Counted from the first letter of the stretch, positions 1-11,585 are shown. The stretch: 64,000 nucleotides of DNA from Leptospira semungkisensis (GCF_004770055.1 NZ_RQEP01000005.1:496001-560000), one strand, 5' to 3'. The notes: generated by a model from the letters alone, not told the origin. Made by a program: numbers and translations.

Positions 1-1
1 G

Positions 2-514
2 AATAAAAAGCAGGATGATCTGATCCGATTTGCCTACCAATATCTGAAAACCTACGGCCCGGAATTTCAGCTGTTTATAGTGGGCTTCAGCTCTAAAGAA
101 CTGTATCTCTACAGAGAAGAATTAGAGAGGATGTTGGATTTTTACAAGCTTAGAGAAAATGTGATCATCACCGATTTTCTTTCGGAAGAAGAATTGAAAG
201 AGATGTATTCGAATTGCGATCTCTTTCTCTCGATGAGCGAACACGAGGGTTTTTGTGTTCCTCTATTAGAGGCAATGGTCAATAATATTCCTATCCTTGC
301 CTACGATGGAGGAGCGGTGAAGGAAACATTGGCTGGAGCCGGAGTCCTATTTAAAGAAAAACGAATGGACCTTATCGTTGAGCTGGCCCACAAAATGACT
401 ACGGATGGATCGATGCGAGATTCCATTCTGGAAACCCAGGAGAGAAGATTGCAAACCTTCTCTCAAATCAATGCAGAAACAGTATTGAGGCCTGTCCTTG
501 CTAAACTCGCGTAG
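2..514 (+). CDS. Glycosyltransferase family 4 (GT-B), C-terminal part
   Basis: The frame is open from the first bases of the window, so the start lies upstream and only the C-terminal domain is seen. The visible part matches the nucleotide-sugar-binding half of GT4 (Pfam Glycos_transf_1) enzymes. A segment around VIITDFLSEEELKEMYSNC precedes the donor-binding EX7E motif EHEGFCVPLLE, followed by PILAYDGGAVKETL. Such enzymes transfer sugars from nucleotide donors to LPS, glycolipid or other glycans on the cytoplasmic side of the membrane. The stop overlaps the next glycosyltransferase by 17 bases, so the two are probably translationally coupled and serve one surface-glycan pathway. The acceptor cannot be told from sequence. 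Confidence 0.9.
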   Translation, partial: NKKQDDLIRFAYQYLKTYGPEFQLFIVGFSSKELYLYREELERMLDFYKLRENVIITDFLSEEELKEMYSNCDLFLSMSEHEGFCVPLLEAMVNNIPILAYDGGAVKETLAGAGVLFKEKRMDLIVELAHKMTTDGSMRDSILETQERRLQTFSQINAETVLRPVLAKLA

Positions 515-1799
515 AAGACTAGCGGTCGTTACTCCTATTTTCTCGGAGCAGATCTCCGGAGGCTCGGAGAAATTGATCTATCAATATACTCTAATGCTTT
601 CTAAGTTCTATGAGGTCACCGTACTTGCAACGCGTTCCCTGGATTATATCACTTGGAAGAACCAAGTTCCAGTAAAGAGTCTAGAACCGGTACTTCTCGG
701 AAAGGACTTGGAGAAAAAGGTCAGTCAAGAGTGGATCGATACTGAAAACGAAGATCGAATCAGAGTACTTCGCTTCTCCGTAGAAAAAGAAAGAAATATC
801 CGAAAGTTCAATCAATACTCGGATAAACTATTCCGTTCATTCGAATACGCCCAGGCAGGAAAGTCCAAGTTCGGGGCCCAACTAGATAAGGAAAGAATTT
901 GGATCGATATGCAGGGGCCTTATTGTCCGGAGCTTATCCAGTATATTGAGACGAACGAAAGAGATTATGATGTATTCGTTTTTGTTTCTTACCTCTACTA
1001 TCCGATGGTATACGGACTTCCACTCGTTGCAAAGAAAGCTGTAGTGATTCCTACCTTGCATGACGAGCCTCCTGCTCGTTTATCAGTTTATTCTAATTTG
1101 TTCAAGGATGATTCCGCATACTGCTTCAATACTCCTGAAGAGAAGGACCTATTTCACAAATTATACGGTTATAATCCCAGCTTAGGCAGTGTGATCGGAA
1201 TGCATCTGCCCATTCCTGAGATGAAGAAAGAACCTTCTCCTAAGAATACCCAAGATTCTTTTGATTTCCTCTATGTAGGAAGAATAGATGAAGGAAAGGG
1301 AGTTCTAGAAATGGCAGAGTACTTTTCAGAATGGCAGAAAAAAAGCGGACGCAATGATGTATTAACTCTGATCGGAAAAGGAGACGATAAACTTCTTCAA
1401 AGAATATCAAAATTCCCTCATATAAAGCCGCTTGGTTTTGTAAGCGAAAAGGAGAAAGACGATCAGATTGCTAGTGCGGATATTTTGATCAATCCTTCTC
1501 CGATGGAAAGTTTTTCCATCATTCTCATGGAAGCCTGGATCCGACTGAAAGCAGTCCTAGTGAACGGAAGATCTGATGTGCTCAAAGGACATTGTTTGAG
1601 AAGCAACGGTGGATTGTATTATTCCGATCAAGATAGCTTCTCCGCAATCGCAGATTATTTAGTAAGTCATCGAAAAGAAAGAGAAGAGATGGGGACAAAC
1701 GGAAAGAAATATGTTCAGTCAAATTTCAATCCGGAAGTAGTAGAGAAAAAACTAGTCCGCATCGTTGAGAGATGCATTCGAAGAAGATATTCGGAATAA
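498..1799 (+). CDS. Glycosyltransferase family 4 (GT-B)
   Basis: A 433-residue GT-B enzyme. The N-terminal strand and glycine loop are seen as LAVVTPIFSEQISGGSEKL, the usual acceptor-domain opening. A linker with FLYVGRIDEGKGV begins the C-terminal donor domain, and the EX7E region reads PSPMESFSIILMEAW. The start is a TTG at 498; a GAGG Shine-Dalgarno at 487-490 lies 7 bases upstream, inside the end of the preceding glycosyltransferase. The overlap implies coupled translation. Length is normal for GT4. The gene ends one base before a convergent SMR gene. Probable role is LPS or exopolysaccharide assembly; donor and acceptor are unknown. Confidence 0.9.
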   Translation: MLNSRRRLAVVTPIFSEQISGGSEKLIYQYTLMLSKFYEVTVLATRSLDYITWKNQVPVKSLEPVLLGKDLEKKVSQEWIDTENEDRIRVLRFSVEKERNIRKFNQYSDKLFRSFEYAQAGKSKFGAQLDKERIWIDMQGPYCPELIQYIETNERDYDVFVFVSYLYYPMVYGLPLVAKKAVVIPTLHDEPPARLSVYSNLFKDDSAYCFNTPEEKDLFHKLYGYNPSLGSVIGMHLPIPEMKKEPSPKNTQDSFDFLYVGRIDEGKGVLEMAEYFSEWQKKSGRNDVLTLIGKGDDKLLQRISKFPHIKPLGFVSEKEKDDQIASADILINPSPMESFSIILMEAWIRLKAVLVNGRSDVLKGHCLRSNGGLYYSDQDSFSAIADYLVSHRKEREEMGTNGKKYVQSNFNPEVVEKKLVRIVERCIRRRYSE

Positions 1800-1800
1800 T

Positions 1801-2121
1801 TTACTCTCCTCCGAAAAACTTCAAGCCTACCACAGAAAAGATCAGAGTGGATAAAAAGAAGATCCTCCACATGGATGTGGAATCTCCGAAAGCTAAGATG
1901 CCTATAATCGCAGTGCCAGCCGCTCCGATCCCAGTCCAAACTGCATACGCAGTTCCCAGAGAAATACTTTGAGAAGCGCGATTCAAGAAGAAGAAACTAA
2001 GTACCGCAAATACCAAAAACCCTAAGGAATATCTCCAATCCTTAAAGCCGTCGGAGAGCTTCATGCAAGTAGTAAAGCCTACTTCAAAAAAGCCGGCGAG
2101 TATTAAGAAAATCCAACTCAT
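1801..2121 (-). CDS. sugE: SMR-family exporter, SugE/Gdx type
   Basis: A 106-residue, four-helix inner-membrane protein of the small multidrug resistance family. The opening MSWIFLILAGFFEVGFTT places the membrane glutamate (E13) where Gdx/SugE proteins carry it, and TAYAVWTGIGAAGTA is the SugE/Gdx signature rather than the EmrE one. Characterised members export guanidinium in exchange for protons. SMR proteins work as dimers; here it is a single gene, as expected for a dual-topology homodimer. It starts 7 bases after the inositol-phosphatase-like gene and is probably the last gene of that operon. I do not see a guanidine riboswitch upstream, so the substrate assignment rests on sequence class only. 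Confidence 0.85.
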   Translation of the reverse strand: MSWIFLILAGFFEVGFTTCMKLSDGFKDWRYSLGFLVFAVLSFFFLNRASQSISLGTAYAVWTGIGAAGTAIIGILAFGDSTSMWRIFFLSTLIFSVVGLKFFGGE

Positions 2122-2128
2122 AGAATTA

Positions 2129-2944
2129 TTAGAAGCTTAGAAACTCTTCTAAGATCTCCACCATTCGATCGTGAAGGATCCCATTCGAAGCGATTACATT
2201 AGTGATATAAGGATGAAATGTATTATTCGCAAAGGTGCTCAGTTTGCCTCCAGCTTCCTGAAGAATTGCAGCAGCAGCAGTCATGTCCCAAGGCTTCAGA
2301 TCTTCTTCCCAGAATGCATCGAATTTTCCTTCGGCTACCCAGCATATATCCAAACCCGCAGAGCCTGTTCGTCTCACTCCTCTAGATCTTAGGATAAAAT
2401 TCTTCAGATTAAACATGAGCCTGTCTATCTTCTCTTCTCTATCATACGGGAAACCGGTGCAAAGAAGTGCCTTTCTCATCTCTTTTGTTTCGGAAACACG
2501 GATCTGAGTCTTGTCTTTGAATGCGCCTCCACCTAGAGTAGCGTGATACACTTCTCCTAGGGCCGGCATAGGAACGATGCCCATCACTGCGGATTTTGTT
2601 TCTATATCTTCCAAGCCTATGCAACAGCAATACAAAGGAAGTCTATGAGAATAATTTACAGTTCCATCTAGAGGATCTATGATCCACTTAAAACGAGTGC
2701 TCCCTTCGTAAGCCGATCCTTCTTCTCCCAATATATGATCTTGAGGGAAAGACTTTCTGATTTCAGAAACGATCAATTCTTCGGAGCCTTTATCTGCTAC
2801 GGTTACCAGATCGGATTCGATAGATCCTTTATGAGAAATTTGCAGATCTTCTCTTTCATGAGTCTTCTTTAAGAATTCCATGATTCTCGGAGAGAAGTTC
2901 AGGAAATGTTGGTATCGGAGACGGATTTCGTTTTCGTAGCTCAT
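2129..2944 (-). CDS. Inositol monophosphatase family protein
   Basis: A 271-residue Mg-dependent phosphatase of the IMPase/SuhB superfamily. The metal-binding motifs occur in order: ILGEEGSAYEG near residue 72, WIIDPLDGTVNYSH near 87, and GLDICWVAEGKFDAF followed by KPWDMTAAAAIL near 200-225. These are the motif A, DPLDGT and WDxAA motifs. Members dephosphorylate myo-inositol phosphates, fructose-1,6-bisphosphate, histidinol phosphate or PAP. The family signature does not separate these, so the substrate is left open. Leptospires contain inositol lipids or glycans in some species, but that link is inference. It is cytosolic. The ATG start has only a weak ribosome site. It lies in a minus-strand run with the SMR gene downstream. 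Confidence 0.9.
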   Translation of the reverse strand: MSYENEIRLRYQHFLNFSPRIMEFLKKTHEREDLQISHKGSIESDLVTVADKGSEELIVSEIRKSFPQDHILGEEGSAYEGSTRFKWIIDPLDGTVNYSHRLPLYCCCIGLEDIETKSAVMGIVPMPALGEVYHATLGGGAFKDKTQIRVSETKEMRKALLCTGFPYDREEKIDRLMFNLKNFILRSRGVRRTGSAGLDICWVAEGKFDAFWEEDLKPWDMTAAAAILQEAGGKLSTFANNTFHPYITNVIASNGILHDRMVEILEEFLSF

Positions 2945-3020
2945 CGGGAATATATTCTTTGAAGCTCATTCTTAGGCGAGTCGCCTAAAGGTAAAGTAAG
3001 TAATCCTAAAAACGGATCCG

Positions 3021-3371
3021 CTATTTGTCCGGCGTTTCTTTGATCTCGATCTGTCCGGAATTCAAGAAGTCTTTTGCTTTCTTCTTATGTTCGTCTTTTA
3101 CATAAATAGAAGCTGCTGTGAGAACTGCAGCTACGACTCCAGCATCGTCTATGTAACCTGCTCCGAAAAGAATGTCCGGGATAGCATCAAACGGAGTTAA
3201 GAAATAAGCGAGCGCTCCTGCAATTGTCAGCTTTGCTTTTAAAGGAGTATCGGGATCCAACATCGCGTAATACAAAGCAATCGCGTCGGGCAAGAATGGC
3301 ACCTTCCCCGCGACCTTCTTTACCTTGGGCCAGAAACCTTCTTTGATCTTCTCGATTTTATCGTCTTCCAT
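3021..3371 (-). CDS. YkvA family protein (DUF1232)
   Basis: A 116-residue protein of the YkvA/DUF1232 family. The family core is visible as AYFLTPFDAIPDILFGAG followed by YIDDAGVV, a hydrophobic hairpin with conserved Pro and Asp residues that probably sits in or on the inner membrane. The biochemical role of the family is not established. The gene is 21 bases downstream of the pseudouridine synthase and upstream of the inositol-phosphatase-like gene, all on the minus strand, which suggests cotranscription but does not reveal a function. The C-terminus is charged and lysine-rich. Confidence 0.85.
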   Translation of the reverse strand: MEDDKIEKIKEGFWPKVKKVAGKVPFLPDAIALYYAMLDPDTPLKAKLTIAGALAYFLTPFDAIPDILFGAGYIDDAGVVAAVLTAASIYVKDEHKKKAKDFLNSGQIEIKETPDK

Positions 3372-3392
3372 GTGAGTTGGTCCAACCGTCAG

Positions 3393-4331
3393 CTAGAAGT
3401 TCTCCAGGTTGTTTTCAAAATTCTTAAATCGTTCCGGGATTGGCAAAACGATCTGGACCTCTTCCCCGCTAAACGGATCAGTAAATTCCAACCAATAAGA
3501 AAGCAAAAGCAAGCCGTAGTTCTCGAATAATTGCGCATTTCTAGAATATAATAAATCTCCTACAACCGGACTTCTTAGGCTTTGGAGATGCACTCGGATT
3601 TGATGAGTTCTTCCGGTTTCTAGGTCGGCTTCGATAAGGGAGAATTTTCTACCGTTCTTGGAAACTGCAGTTTGTAATACCTGGTAATGAGTGATAGATG
3701 GCCTTCCTTTCGTAGTGACTGTCATCTTCAGCCTTTCTACCGGATGCCTTCCAATCGGCTTGTCTATCGTGCCTTCTCCTTCCGGAAGACTTCCTTGGAC
3801 CCAAGCCAGATATTTCTTAGTAATATTCCTTCTTCTAAAAAGCTCAGAAAGCTTTGCATGAGCGCTATCATTCTTGGCAACGATCATCAAACCTTCTGTA
3901 GGCTTATCCAAACGATGCACGATCCCTGGTCTTGCCTCTCCCCCAATCGAGGAAAGTTCTTTAAATTTATATAAAAGTCCGTTGATCAATGTTGTAGATC
4001 TATCTCCCGGCCCACTATGAGAGGCAATCCCAGCAGGCTTTCGGATGATTAAATACTGAGGGGTTTCTTTCAGAACCTCTATGTCCATTTTTACAGGAGT
4101 TAGATTCATAGGAGGCTTTGGAGGAACGGAGATCCGAAACTCTTCCCCTGGGCTTACTTTATAAGAAGACTTTGAGATGATCTTTCCGGAACCATCTTGG
4201 ACCCATCCGGAATCGATCCAGTGTTGGATAGAAGCTCTCGAGATCTCATCTCCCAGAAAATCTTTCAAAAATTTATCGATCCGAGATCCTTCGGATTCGG
4301 CGTTAGCTTCGGCATGGAGTTCGAGGTTCAT
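3393..4331 (-). CDS. RluA-family RNA pseudouridine synthase
   Basis: A 312-residue cytosolic enzyme that isomerises uridine to pseudouridine in structured RNA, most likely 23S rRNA. An N-terminal S4-like RNA-binding domain (about residues 15-75, [20 protein letters not shown]) precedes the catalytic domain. The RluA active-site motif is [19 protein letters not shown], with the catalytic Asp in HRLDKPT. The conserved [12 protein letters not shown] segment follows near residue 240. RluD, RluC and RluA differ mainly in target site; the S4 domain points to RluC or RluD type. The ATG start has AGGA upstream. It is probably the first gene of a four-gene minus-strand run ending with the SMR gene. 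Confidence 0.92.
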   Translation of the reverse strand: MNLELHAEANAESEGSRIDKFLKDFLGDEISRASIQHWIDSGWVQDGSGKIISKSSYKVSPGEEFRISVPPKPPMNLTPVKMDIEVLKETPQYLIIRKPAGIASHSGPGDRSTTLINGLLYKFKELSSIGGEARPGIVHRLDKPTEGLMIVAKNDSAHAKLSELFRRRNITKKYLAWVQGSLPEGEGTIDKPIGRHPVERLKMTVTTKGRPSITHYQVLQTAVSKNGRKFSLIEADLETGRTHQIRVHLQSLRSPVVGDLLYSRNAQLFENYGLLLLSYWLEFTDPFSGEEVQIVLPIPERFKNFENNLENF

Positions 4332-4475
4332 AATAGTTTTCCTGAGAAATACGAGACCATAGGAGCGGACTCATTCAGTGCGGATCTTTAAAAAAGATTT
4401 CCCATTTTCCGAGAATCAGTATATCTTGGATAAATTCATCGAATAAACCCCAACCTTAATCAAGGAAGGAAACAA

Positions 4476-5042
4476 ATGGTAAAAAAAATTCTTAATATCC
4501 TGCTCGTCGGTGCAACGGTTTTTTCCATCGCTCTCTGCTCTTCCGGAGAAAAAAAAGAGCAAGCCGCTCCCGAGCCTGGTTCTGAGCAAAATGCTGCGGC
4601 ATCTCGTAACGTCAACGTTGACTCACCTGCAGACGTTATTAATAATCAAATCAAAGACTTCCGTTATCCGGATGGAATCACTCGTCCTGGATTCAGCTAC
4701 AAAAAAGCTGATGTTAGCGCGGGAGACTTCAGCGAATGGTCAAAAGCAAATATTGCTGTGATCAAAGACGGAATTTCCAAACTTCCTGATGCTTGGGCTC
4801 TGGAAATTACAGGACATACTGACCAAGTAGGACCTGAGCAAGCTGAAGGCGATAAAAAAGGAAACGTTTTCTACGGAGACATTCGCGCAAAAGCAGTGAA
4901 ACAAGCTCTGGTTAAACAAGGAATTCCTGCAAATCGCATCGTAGTTAAGAGCGCTGGTTCTTCTTCTCCAGTTTCCGGATTGGATGCAAAAGACCCTAAA
5001 AACCGCAGAGTTACCTTCAAGTTCGTAGAGCAAGGTAAGTAA
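4476..5042 (+). CDS. loa22: OmpA-domain lipoprotein Loa22
   Basis: A 188-residue surface or outer-membrane lipoprotein. The signal peptide ends in a spirochaetal lipobox, SIALCSS, with Cys at about residue 22. A low-complexity Ala/Glu/Pro linker follows, then an OmpA-like peptidoglycan-binding domain with [33 protein letters not shown] and the closing [11 protein letters not shown]. The sequence matches my memory of Leptospira Loa22, a major lipoprotein needed for virulence in L. interrogans. Presence here does not by itself show pathogenicity, since homologs occur across the genus. A strong AAGGAAGG ribosome site precedes the ATG. It appears monocistronic, with a hairpin terminator 30 bases after the stop, consistent with high expression. 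Confidence 0.92.
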   Translation: MVKKILNILLVGATVFSIALCSSGEKKEQAAPEPGSEQNAAASRNVNVDSPADVINNQIKDFRYPDGITRPGFSYKKADVSAGDFSEWSKANIAVIKDGISKLPDAWALEITGHTDQVGPEQAEGDKKGNVFYGDIRAKAVKQALVKQGIPANRIVVKSAGSSSPVSGLDAKDPKNRRVTFKFVEQGK

Positions 5043-5073
5043 TTCTCTAAAAAAGTAGTTTATCCTGAACTAC

Positions 5074-5105
5074 AAAAAGGGCGGTGTTAAAACCGCCCTT
5101 TTTTT
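5074..5105. terminator. Bidirectional rho-independent terminator between loa22 and fumC
   Basis: The repeat AAGGGCGGT and its complement ACCGCCCTT form a GC-rich stem with a short loop, followed by a run of T. An A run before the stem gives a T run on the minus strand too. It therefore can stop loa22 transcripts on plus and fumC transcripts on minus. Confidence 0.9.
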
Positions 5106-5160
5106 ATGTCCGAAGCTTTTTTGGCAACGGGCTATTTGTCTGGCTGATCTCTAAATGATC

Positions 5161-6555
<1,395 letters not shown>

Positions 6556-6648
6556 GAATCCTCCGTTCAATAGCTGTTGAAATAAAATAGGTTGGATTTC
6601 CGGATTGGAAAGGGACTGTGCAGATCCGCAAATCTTTGTTAAAAGAAA

Positions 6649-8754
6649 TTACTCGTCTCGGAATTTACGAAGAGTGTCGGCCAAAGCAGCAAACTCAGGT
6701 TTCTTTGCAGTGACGTTCTCCAAATATTCCAAAGTGGAGTCCAACCAGGCGGAATCAGATTCTAATTCTTTCCGAATGAATACATGTCGGATCGAATTCA
6801 TAGAGCGAATCTCGATATATCTCCGCTTCTGGTCATAGTACATTAGGTCGGCTACTTTGTCTTTTCCGAATTCCGGAGAAGAAATGGCCGCTACAACTTC
6901 ATCCAGCCAGATGATTCCGTTATTCTTACGATCCACATAATCAATAGATTTCTGAACCTTAGCCGAGATGAGAGTGGATTTTTCCTTAGGGCCCATAAGC
7001 ACTCCCAAGGATTTCTTTGGTTTCGGAGGCTCTTTTTCAGCAGCAGGCTCATTCGATTTAGAAGCAGCAGGTTTCTTGTTCTGCTTTGCGGTTTGGTACT
7101 CGTCGGCAGGTTCCAGATCCTTCTTCAAAGGAGAAGAAATGCTTACGCCGAAGAGCCCCAATATCCATTCTAACAATTTTACAAGAAAGGACTTTGAATC
7201 TTGGATTGCTTTGAGTCTTAGCTTCTCATTTTCTTTTTCCCAATCTGCAATTGCCTTGGAGAGACGGATTTGTTCATCTATAGCGATCTCCGAATCCACT
7301 CCTTCTACCACATCTTTTAGAAAAGCATAAATTCCTTTCGGCTGACCGTTCTTGCGGATCAGATTATGGATAGAAGTTCTTCTCTCCTTGTTCGCTAAGA
7401 AAGAAGAAACAACGTTCTCGATCGCAAGCGCGACCACACCCGGAGAATTTCCGGTAATTTTTTCTCTAGTAAGAATATCATTTCTAGTCTTGAATCTTTC
7501 CAAGATCTGATCCAAAACTTCAGTCTTACTCAAACCTGATTTCTTAATGGAGGAATCTTTGATCTTTATGGAAGAAAGGTCCACAGCCAAAGGCTCTTTG
7601 GATTCTCGAATACGAACTACTATATCGCTGAATGCAAGGTTTACTAAGGATTCTTTTCTCAAGCTAGAAAGAGAATCCATGGATTGGGAAAGCACTTCGA
7701 ATGCCTGCAAGAATACGTCGGAACCTTCCCAAGTTTTACCTGAAGTAAAGGCAGGGTGTTTTTTTAATTCTTGTATGAACTGCGCGCCTTGGTGAGTTCC
7801 AGACGGTTGGATCCAACCGGATTGTTCTCCTGGAAGAAGAGAGGTAAGGATCCTTCTTCCTAGATTTATAAAGATTTCATAGATGATTTCGATTTCAGTC
7901 TCATCCGTTGCGGTTTCCTTCTTCACATCTAAAGAAGTTTCGCCTACAAGTTCTTCTAAAGAAGGTTGGATCACATGGAATTCAAGATGCAAGCGAAGCA
8001 AAGGAGAACGAGAGCCTCTCTTTTCAACGGCGAGTAACGCTTCCGGATCCGCTTTAATCTGTCCCAAGAATTGAATGACTTCATTCGGCTTTTTGGCAAG
8101 AAGAGAGATCAGAGAGGCAAGTATATCATCTCTAAGTTTAAAGTTCCTTTGAAGAAAAGACTCTACAGAAAGAGTCTTTGTGTTCCTCATCGAAATGGGA
8201 AGGTTCTTAGAATCCTGAAAGTCGATCAGATTTCCCTTATCGTCCGCATTCAAGTACTGTCGTAGCACCCAATCTCTCAGCTCACCGGCGGCTCTTCTTT
8301 CCGCCAAATTCAGATCTCTTCTTATTATATATTGCAGAAAGGCAGCAGCACTCTGCGCTAAACAAGTGGATTTGATCTTTTGGATCTGATCTGCTCTACG
8401 AGAAGCGGGCCGAATCGCAACATTTGCGAGACCGAGTTCCTTCGTCTCTTCTGACAGAAAAAGATATTGATAGAGAACAAATCCATTCTTGTCCTCGAAA
8501 TATTTCAGATCCGCAGGTTTGAGGAATTGAAGCTGCTCGAATTTAGCGAGCGCGAAAGGAGAATAATTGAACAAGAAGAAGTTTTCTACTCCCTTCTCGA
8601 TCATGTCCAGATCGCGCATCGCTTTAGGATTGGTTTGAAGTAAGAGGTTGCGGAGTTCTTCCTCCGGGATCAGGTCCGTTCTATCTAAAGGAACGACACC
8701 TTCTTCCGGAGTTGGGTTCGGAGCCTGGGATGAATTGCTTTCCGTTTCGGGCAT
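6649..8754 (-). CDS. Large conserved hypothetical protein
   Basis: A 701-residue protein that I do not recognise. There is no signal peptide. Most of it is predicted to be helical and charged. A short hydrophobic stretch, LVKLLEWILGLFGVSIS near residue 545, could be a membrane-associating helix. It is followed by a Lys/Pro/Glu-rich linker at about 575-610. The C-terminal 100 residues form a separate block beginning VQKSIDYVDRKNNGIIWLDE. The ATG is supported by AGGGA upstream. It is 140 bases downstream of the malic enzyme gene and 93 bases upstream of fumC. It resembles the 16.0-18.4 kb protein in size and build, but I cannot show homology by eye. Likely specific to Leptospira or close relatives. 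Confidence 0.75.
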   Translation of the reverse strand: MPETESNSSQAPNPTPEEGVVPLDRTDLIPEEELRNLLLQTNPKAMRDLDMIEKGVENFFLFNYSPFALAKFEQLQFLKPADLKYFEDKNGFVLYQYLFLSEETKELGLANVAIRPASRRADQIQKIKSTCLAQSAAAFLQYIIRRDLNLAERRAAGELRDWVLRQYLNADDKGNLIDFQDSKNLPISMRNTKTLSVESFLQRNFKLRDDILASLISLLAKKPNEVIQFLGQIKADPEALLAVEKRGSRSPLLRLHLEFHVIQPSLEELVGETSLDVKKETATDETEIEIIYEIFINLGRRILTSLLPGEQSGWIQPSGTHQGAQFIQELKKHPAFTSGKTWEGSDVFLQAFEVLSQSMDSLSSLRKESLVNLAFSDIVVRIRESKEPLAVDLSSIKIKDSSIKKSGLSKTEVLDQILERFKTRNDILTREKITGNSPGVVALAIENVVSSFLANKERRTSIHNLIRKNGQPKGIYAFLKDVVEGVDSEIAIDEQIRLSKAIADWEKENEKLRLKAIQDSKSFLVKLLEWILGLFGVSISSPLKKDLEPADEYQTAKQNKKPAASKSNEPAAEKEPPKPKKSLGVLMGPKEKSTLISAKVQKSIDYVDRKNNGIIWLDEVVAAISSPEFGKDKVADLMYYDQKRRYIEIRSMNSIRHVFIRKELESDSAWLDSTLEYLENVTAKKPEFAALADTLRKFRDE

Positions 8755-8895
8755 ATGCGCTTCCCTTTCGCTCCGGTCGTGTTGACTAGCGATTTGCGTG
8801 ACCTAATATTTTATTTTCGGAAACGAATCACTGCATTCTTGAGCGCGATCTAAGAAGTTTAGACGTTTATTTATTACGCTTTGCTTCGGAGAAGG

Positions 8896-10158
8896 CTAAG
8901 CTCTCATCAAACCTTCCAGGAAGGAGACGTATTTTTCTCTTCCGGGATATGGTCTTCTGGCGGTCCCGCTTTGGACAGCAGCTTCTGCAACGGCAGGTGC
9001 AACATGATACAGAACCCTTTGGTCAAAAGGCTTAGGGATTAAGTAATCAGGACCGAATACGAATTTCTCTCCGCCGTAAGCAAGACTCACTGCTTCTGGA
9101 ACTTCTAACCTGGCAAGTTCCGCCAATGCTCTTGCTGCAGCTAATTTCATTTCTAGAGTAATATGCTTGGCTCTTACATCCAAGGCTCCTCTGAAAATAA
9201 AAGGAAAACCTAGAACGTTATTCACCTGGTTCGGCATATCACTTCGACCAGTTCCCATAATAATATCAGGTCTTACCTGCTTAGCAACTGCATACGGAAT
9301 TTCCGGATCAGGATTTGCTAGGGCAAAGATTACCGGATTCAGTGCCATGGACTTTACCATGTCCTCGGTCACCATATCAGCCACCGAAACACCTACAAAA
9401 ATATCCGCATCTTGCATTGCATCTGCTAGAGTACGAGCTTTTGTATTTTGAACGTATTTTTGTTTGGTAGAATTCAGATCCGTTCTTTCGGAATGGATCA
9501 CTCCTTTTGTATCTACCAAGAAGATCTGCTCTTTACGGATCCCAATATGTTGCACTAGTTCTGCAATCGCGATCCCAGCAGCTCCCGCTCCGCAGATCAC
9601 TAGTTTTACATCGCTTGGACGTTTGCCATTGATCTCGAATGCGTTCAATAGACCGGCTACAGTAATGATCGCAGTTCCATGTTGGTCATCATGAAAGACA
9701 GGGATATTCATTCTCTTGATGAGTTCTTCTTCTATATAAAAACTTTCGGGAGCCTTGATATCTTCTAAGTTAATCCCACCGAAAGTAGGCTCGAGCATTT
9801 GGACCGTCTTAATGAAATCATCCGGATCCTTTGCATCGACTTCGATATCGTAAACATCAATCCCAGCGAATTTTTTAAAAAGGACAGCCTTACCTTCCAT
9901 CACAGGTTTTCCTGCAGAAGGACCTATATCTCCCAATCCCAAGATTGCAGTTCCGTTAGTGATAATGCCGACTAAGTTTCCTTTATTAGTGTACTCATAC
10001 ACTAGGTCCGGATTTTCTTTGATTTCCAGACAAGGGTAAGCGACTCCAGGCGAGTATGCCAGGGACAGGTCAAAGGAATCCCGAGTAGGTTTAGTAGGAA
10101 CAACTTGTATTTTACCCTTTGGATGTAGGGAATGATATTCGAGGGATTTTTCTCTCAT
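8896..10158 (-). CDS. maeB: Malic enzyme (NAD(P)-dependent malate dehydrogenase, decarboxylating)
   Basis: Oxidatively decarboxylates malate to pyruvate. The sequence shows the malic enzyme N-terminal domain ([50 protein letters not shown]), the metal-binding [18 protein letters not shown], and the Rossmann domain with [16 protein letters not shown]. At about 420 residues it is the short form, lacking the C-terminal phosphotransacetylase domain of E. coli MaeB. The frame continues upstream to a TTG at 10239 that would overlap mnmE by 38 bases. The family normally begins close to the ATG at 10158 ([19 protein letters not shown]), so that start is preferred, although its ribosome site is weak. 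NAD versus NADP preference is not evident. Confidence 0.9.
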   Translation of the reverse strand: MREKSLEYHSLHPKGKIQVVPTKPTRDSFDLSLAYSPGVAYPCLEIKENPDLVYEYTNKGNLVGIITNGTAILGLGDIGPSAGKPVMEGKAVLFKKFAGIDVYDIEVDAKDPDDFIKTVQMLEPTFGGINLEDIKAPESFYIEEELIKRMNIPVFHDDQHGTAIITVAGLLNAFEINGKRPSDVKLVICGAGAAGIAIAELVQHIGIRKEQIFLVDTKGVIHSERTDLNSTKQKYVQNTKARTLADAMQDADIFVGVSVADMVTEDMVKSMALNPVIFALANPDPEIPYAVAKQVRPDIIMGTGRSDMPNQVNNVLGFPFIFRGALDVRAKHITLEMKLAAARALAELARLEVPEAVSLAYGGEKFVFGPDYLIPKPFDQRVLYHVAPAVAEAAVQSGTARRPYPGREKYVSFLEGLMRA

Positions 10159-10201
10159 AGGAATAAAACCAATCTTTTCGCTCGGGGAAAGAACGAAAAC
10201 C

Positions 10202-11578
10202 TTATTTCCCGACGCAGAACTTACTGAAGATTCTTCCAAGGATTTCTTCGGTGTCTACGCGGCCGTTCACTTCACCGATCTGTTCTAACGCGGAATCTAT
10301 CTCTTTAATATATATCTCCGCAGGCGCTCCGTCACTCATGAGAGCAACACAGTTCTCCAAACTTCTAGTAATTGAAGTAAAATGGAAACGATTCCTCTCT
10401 TCCAAAAGGACATAATCTTCAGAACTTTCCAAACCTTGCAGTTTTTCTGAGATTTTTTGGACCAAAGCGTCCAAACCTGTTCTAGTCTTACAGGAAATTT
10501 CAACGACCATGGTGCCCGAATAATTTTTGCGAAGGATAAACTGTGGATCCCAACTTGGATCACGAATATCACTTTTGTTCGCCGCCACGATCGCACCTTC
10601 AATTTTGGATCTGTTTTCTTCCGCAAATTTCTCCCAATCCATCGCTTGAGAAACATCGATGACTAAAACTCTAACGTCAGCCTGAGAGAATTCCTTCTCG
10701 CTTCTCTCGATCCCCATTTTTTCTATTCTGTCGCCTGTCTCTCTGACTCCGGCAGTATCGATCAGTCGGATGGGAACACCCGAAAGTAAAAATTCTTCAC
10801 TAATATAGTCTCTGGTGGTTCCGGGAATTTCGGAGATAATGGATCTATCTCTTCCCAAGATCAAATTCATGAGACTGGATTTGCCGGTGTTTGGCTCTCC
10901 GTATAAGACGACTCTACTTCTCTCCAAGAGATTCTCTGCGGCGCTTGACTTGTGAAGAAGGTTATTGCAGATCTCAGCGATCTTGCGAATTCGATTCTTT
11001 CTTTCTTCAAAGGATTCGTATGTCAAATCTTCGGTTGAGAAATCGATCTCCGCTTCACATTCCGCCTTTAGAGAAATCAATTGGCTTCTTAAGTTAGAAG
11101 TAAGACGTGAAATTTCTCCGAAAGCATTCTTCTGAGCAAGCTCCAGCTCGAATCTGGATCTTGCACCTATGATCCTTCCGATGGCTTCTGCCTCGTTCAG
11201 ATCTAGTTTAGAATTTAAGAAAGCTCTCTTAGTGAACTCGCCTTGCTTTGCAGGCCTTGCGCCCGACTTAAACAAACATTCCAAGGCTTCTCTAAGAAGA
11301 ATGGGATTTCCGTGAGTATGGATTTCGCAGAGATTTTCTCCCGTAAAAGAATTAGGACCTGCGAAATATAGAAATACTACTTGGTCTAGTTTCTTCTCAC
11401 CGTCTATGAAACGGCAAGTATATGCGAACCTAGGTTGAATGGAGGACATGAGAAGAGGATCGCCATAGAAAGATAAATGTTTATAAGCGATCTGTAATGC
11501 TTCCGGACCGGATATTCTCAGAATACCGATAGCGCCCGCCCCGGAAGCCGTAGATATAGCAGCTATTGTATCAGCCAC
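10202..11578 (-). CDS. mnmE: tRNA modification GTPase MnmE
   Basis: A 458-residue GTPase that, with MnmG, installs the aminomethyl-type modification at position 5 of wobble uridine-34 in certain tRNAs. The N-terminal tetrahydrofolate-binding domain opens with [19 protein letters not shown]. The inserted G domain shows the P-loop [13 protein letters not shown], switch [32 protein letters not shown] and NKSD. The C-terminal cysteine motif reads FCVGK. All functional motifs are intact. The start is GTG, 7 bases after the jag stop and without a clear ribosome site, implying translational coupling. It closes the rpmH-rnpA-yidD-yidC-jag-mnmE cluster, a gene order widely conserved in bacteria. Confidence 0.97.
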   Translation of the reverse strand: MADTIAAISTASGAGAIGILRISGPEALQIAYKHLSFYGDPLLMSSIQPRFAYTCRFIDGEKKLDQVVFLYFAGPNSFTGENLCEIHTHGNPILLREALECLFKSGARPAKQGEFTKRAFLNSKLDLNEAEAIGRIIGARSRFELELAQKNAFGEISRLTSNLRSQLISLKAECEAEIDFSTEDLTYESFEERKNRIRKIAEICNNLLHKSSAAENLLERSRVVLYGEPNTGKSSLMNLILGRDRSIISEIPGTTRDYISEEFLLSGVPIRLIDTAGVRETGDRIEKMGIERSEKEFSQADVRVLVIDVSQAMDWEKFAEENRSKIEGAIVAANKSDIRDPSWDPQFILRKNYSGTMVVEISCKTRTGLDALVQKISEKLQGLESSEDYVLLEERNRFHFTSITRSLENCVALMSDGAPAEIYIKEIDSALEQIGEVNGRVDTEEILGRIFSKFCVGK

Positions 11579-11585
11579 AATCGAT

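Noticed and set aside
10336..10656. Minus-strand second frame inside mnmE
   Set aside because: It is an out-of-frame shadow of the MnmE G domain region; MnmE itself is complete here.
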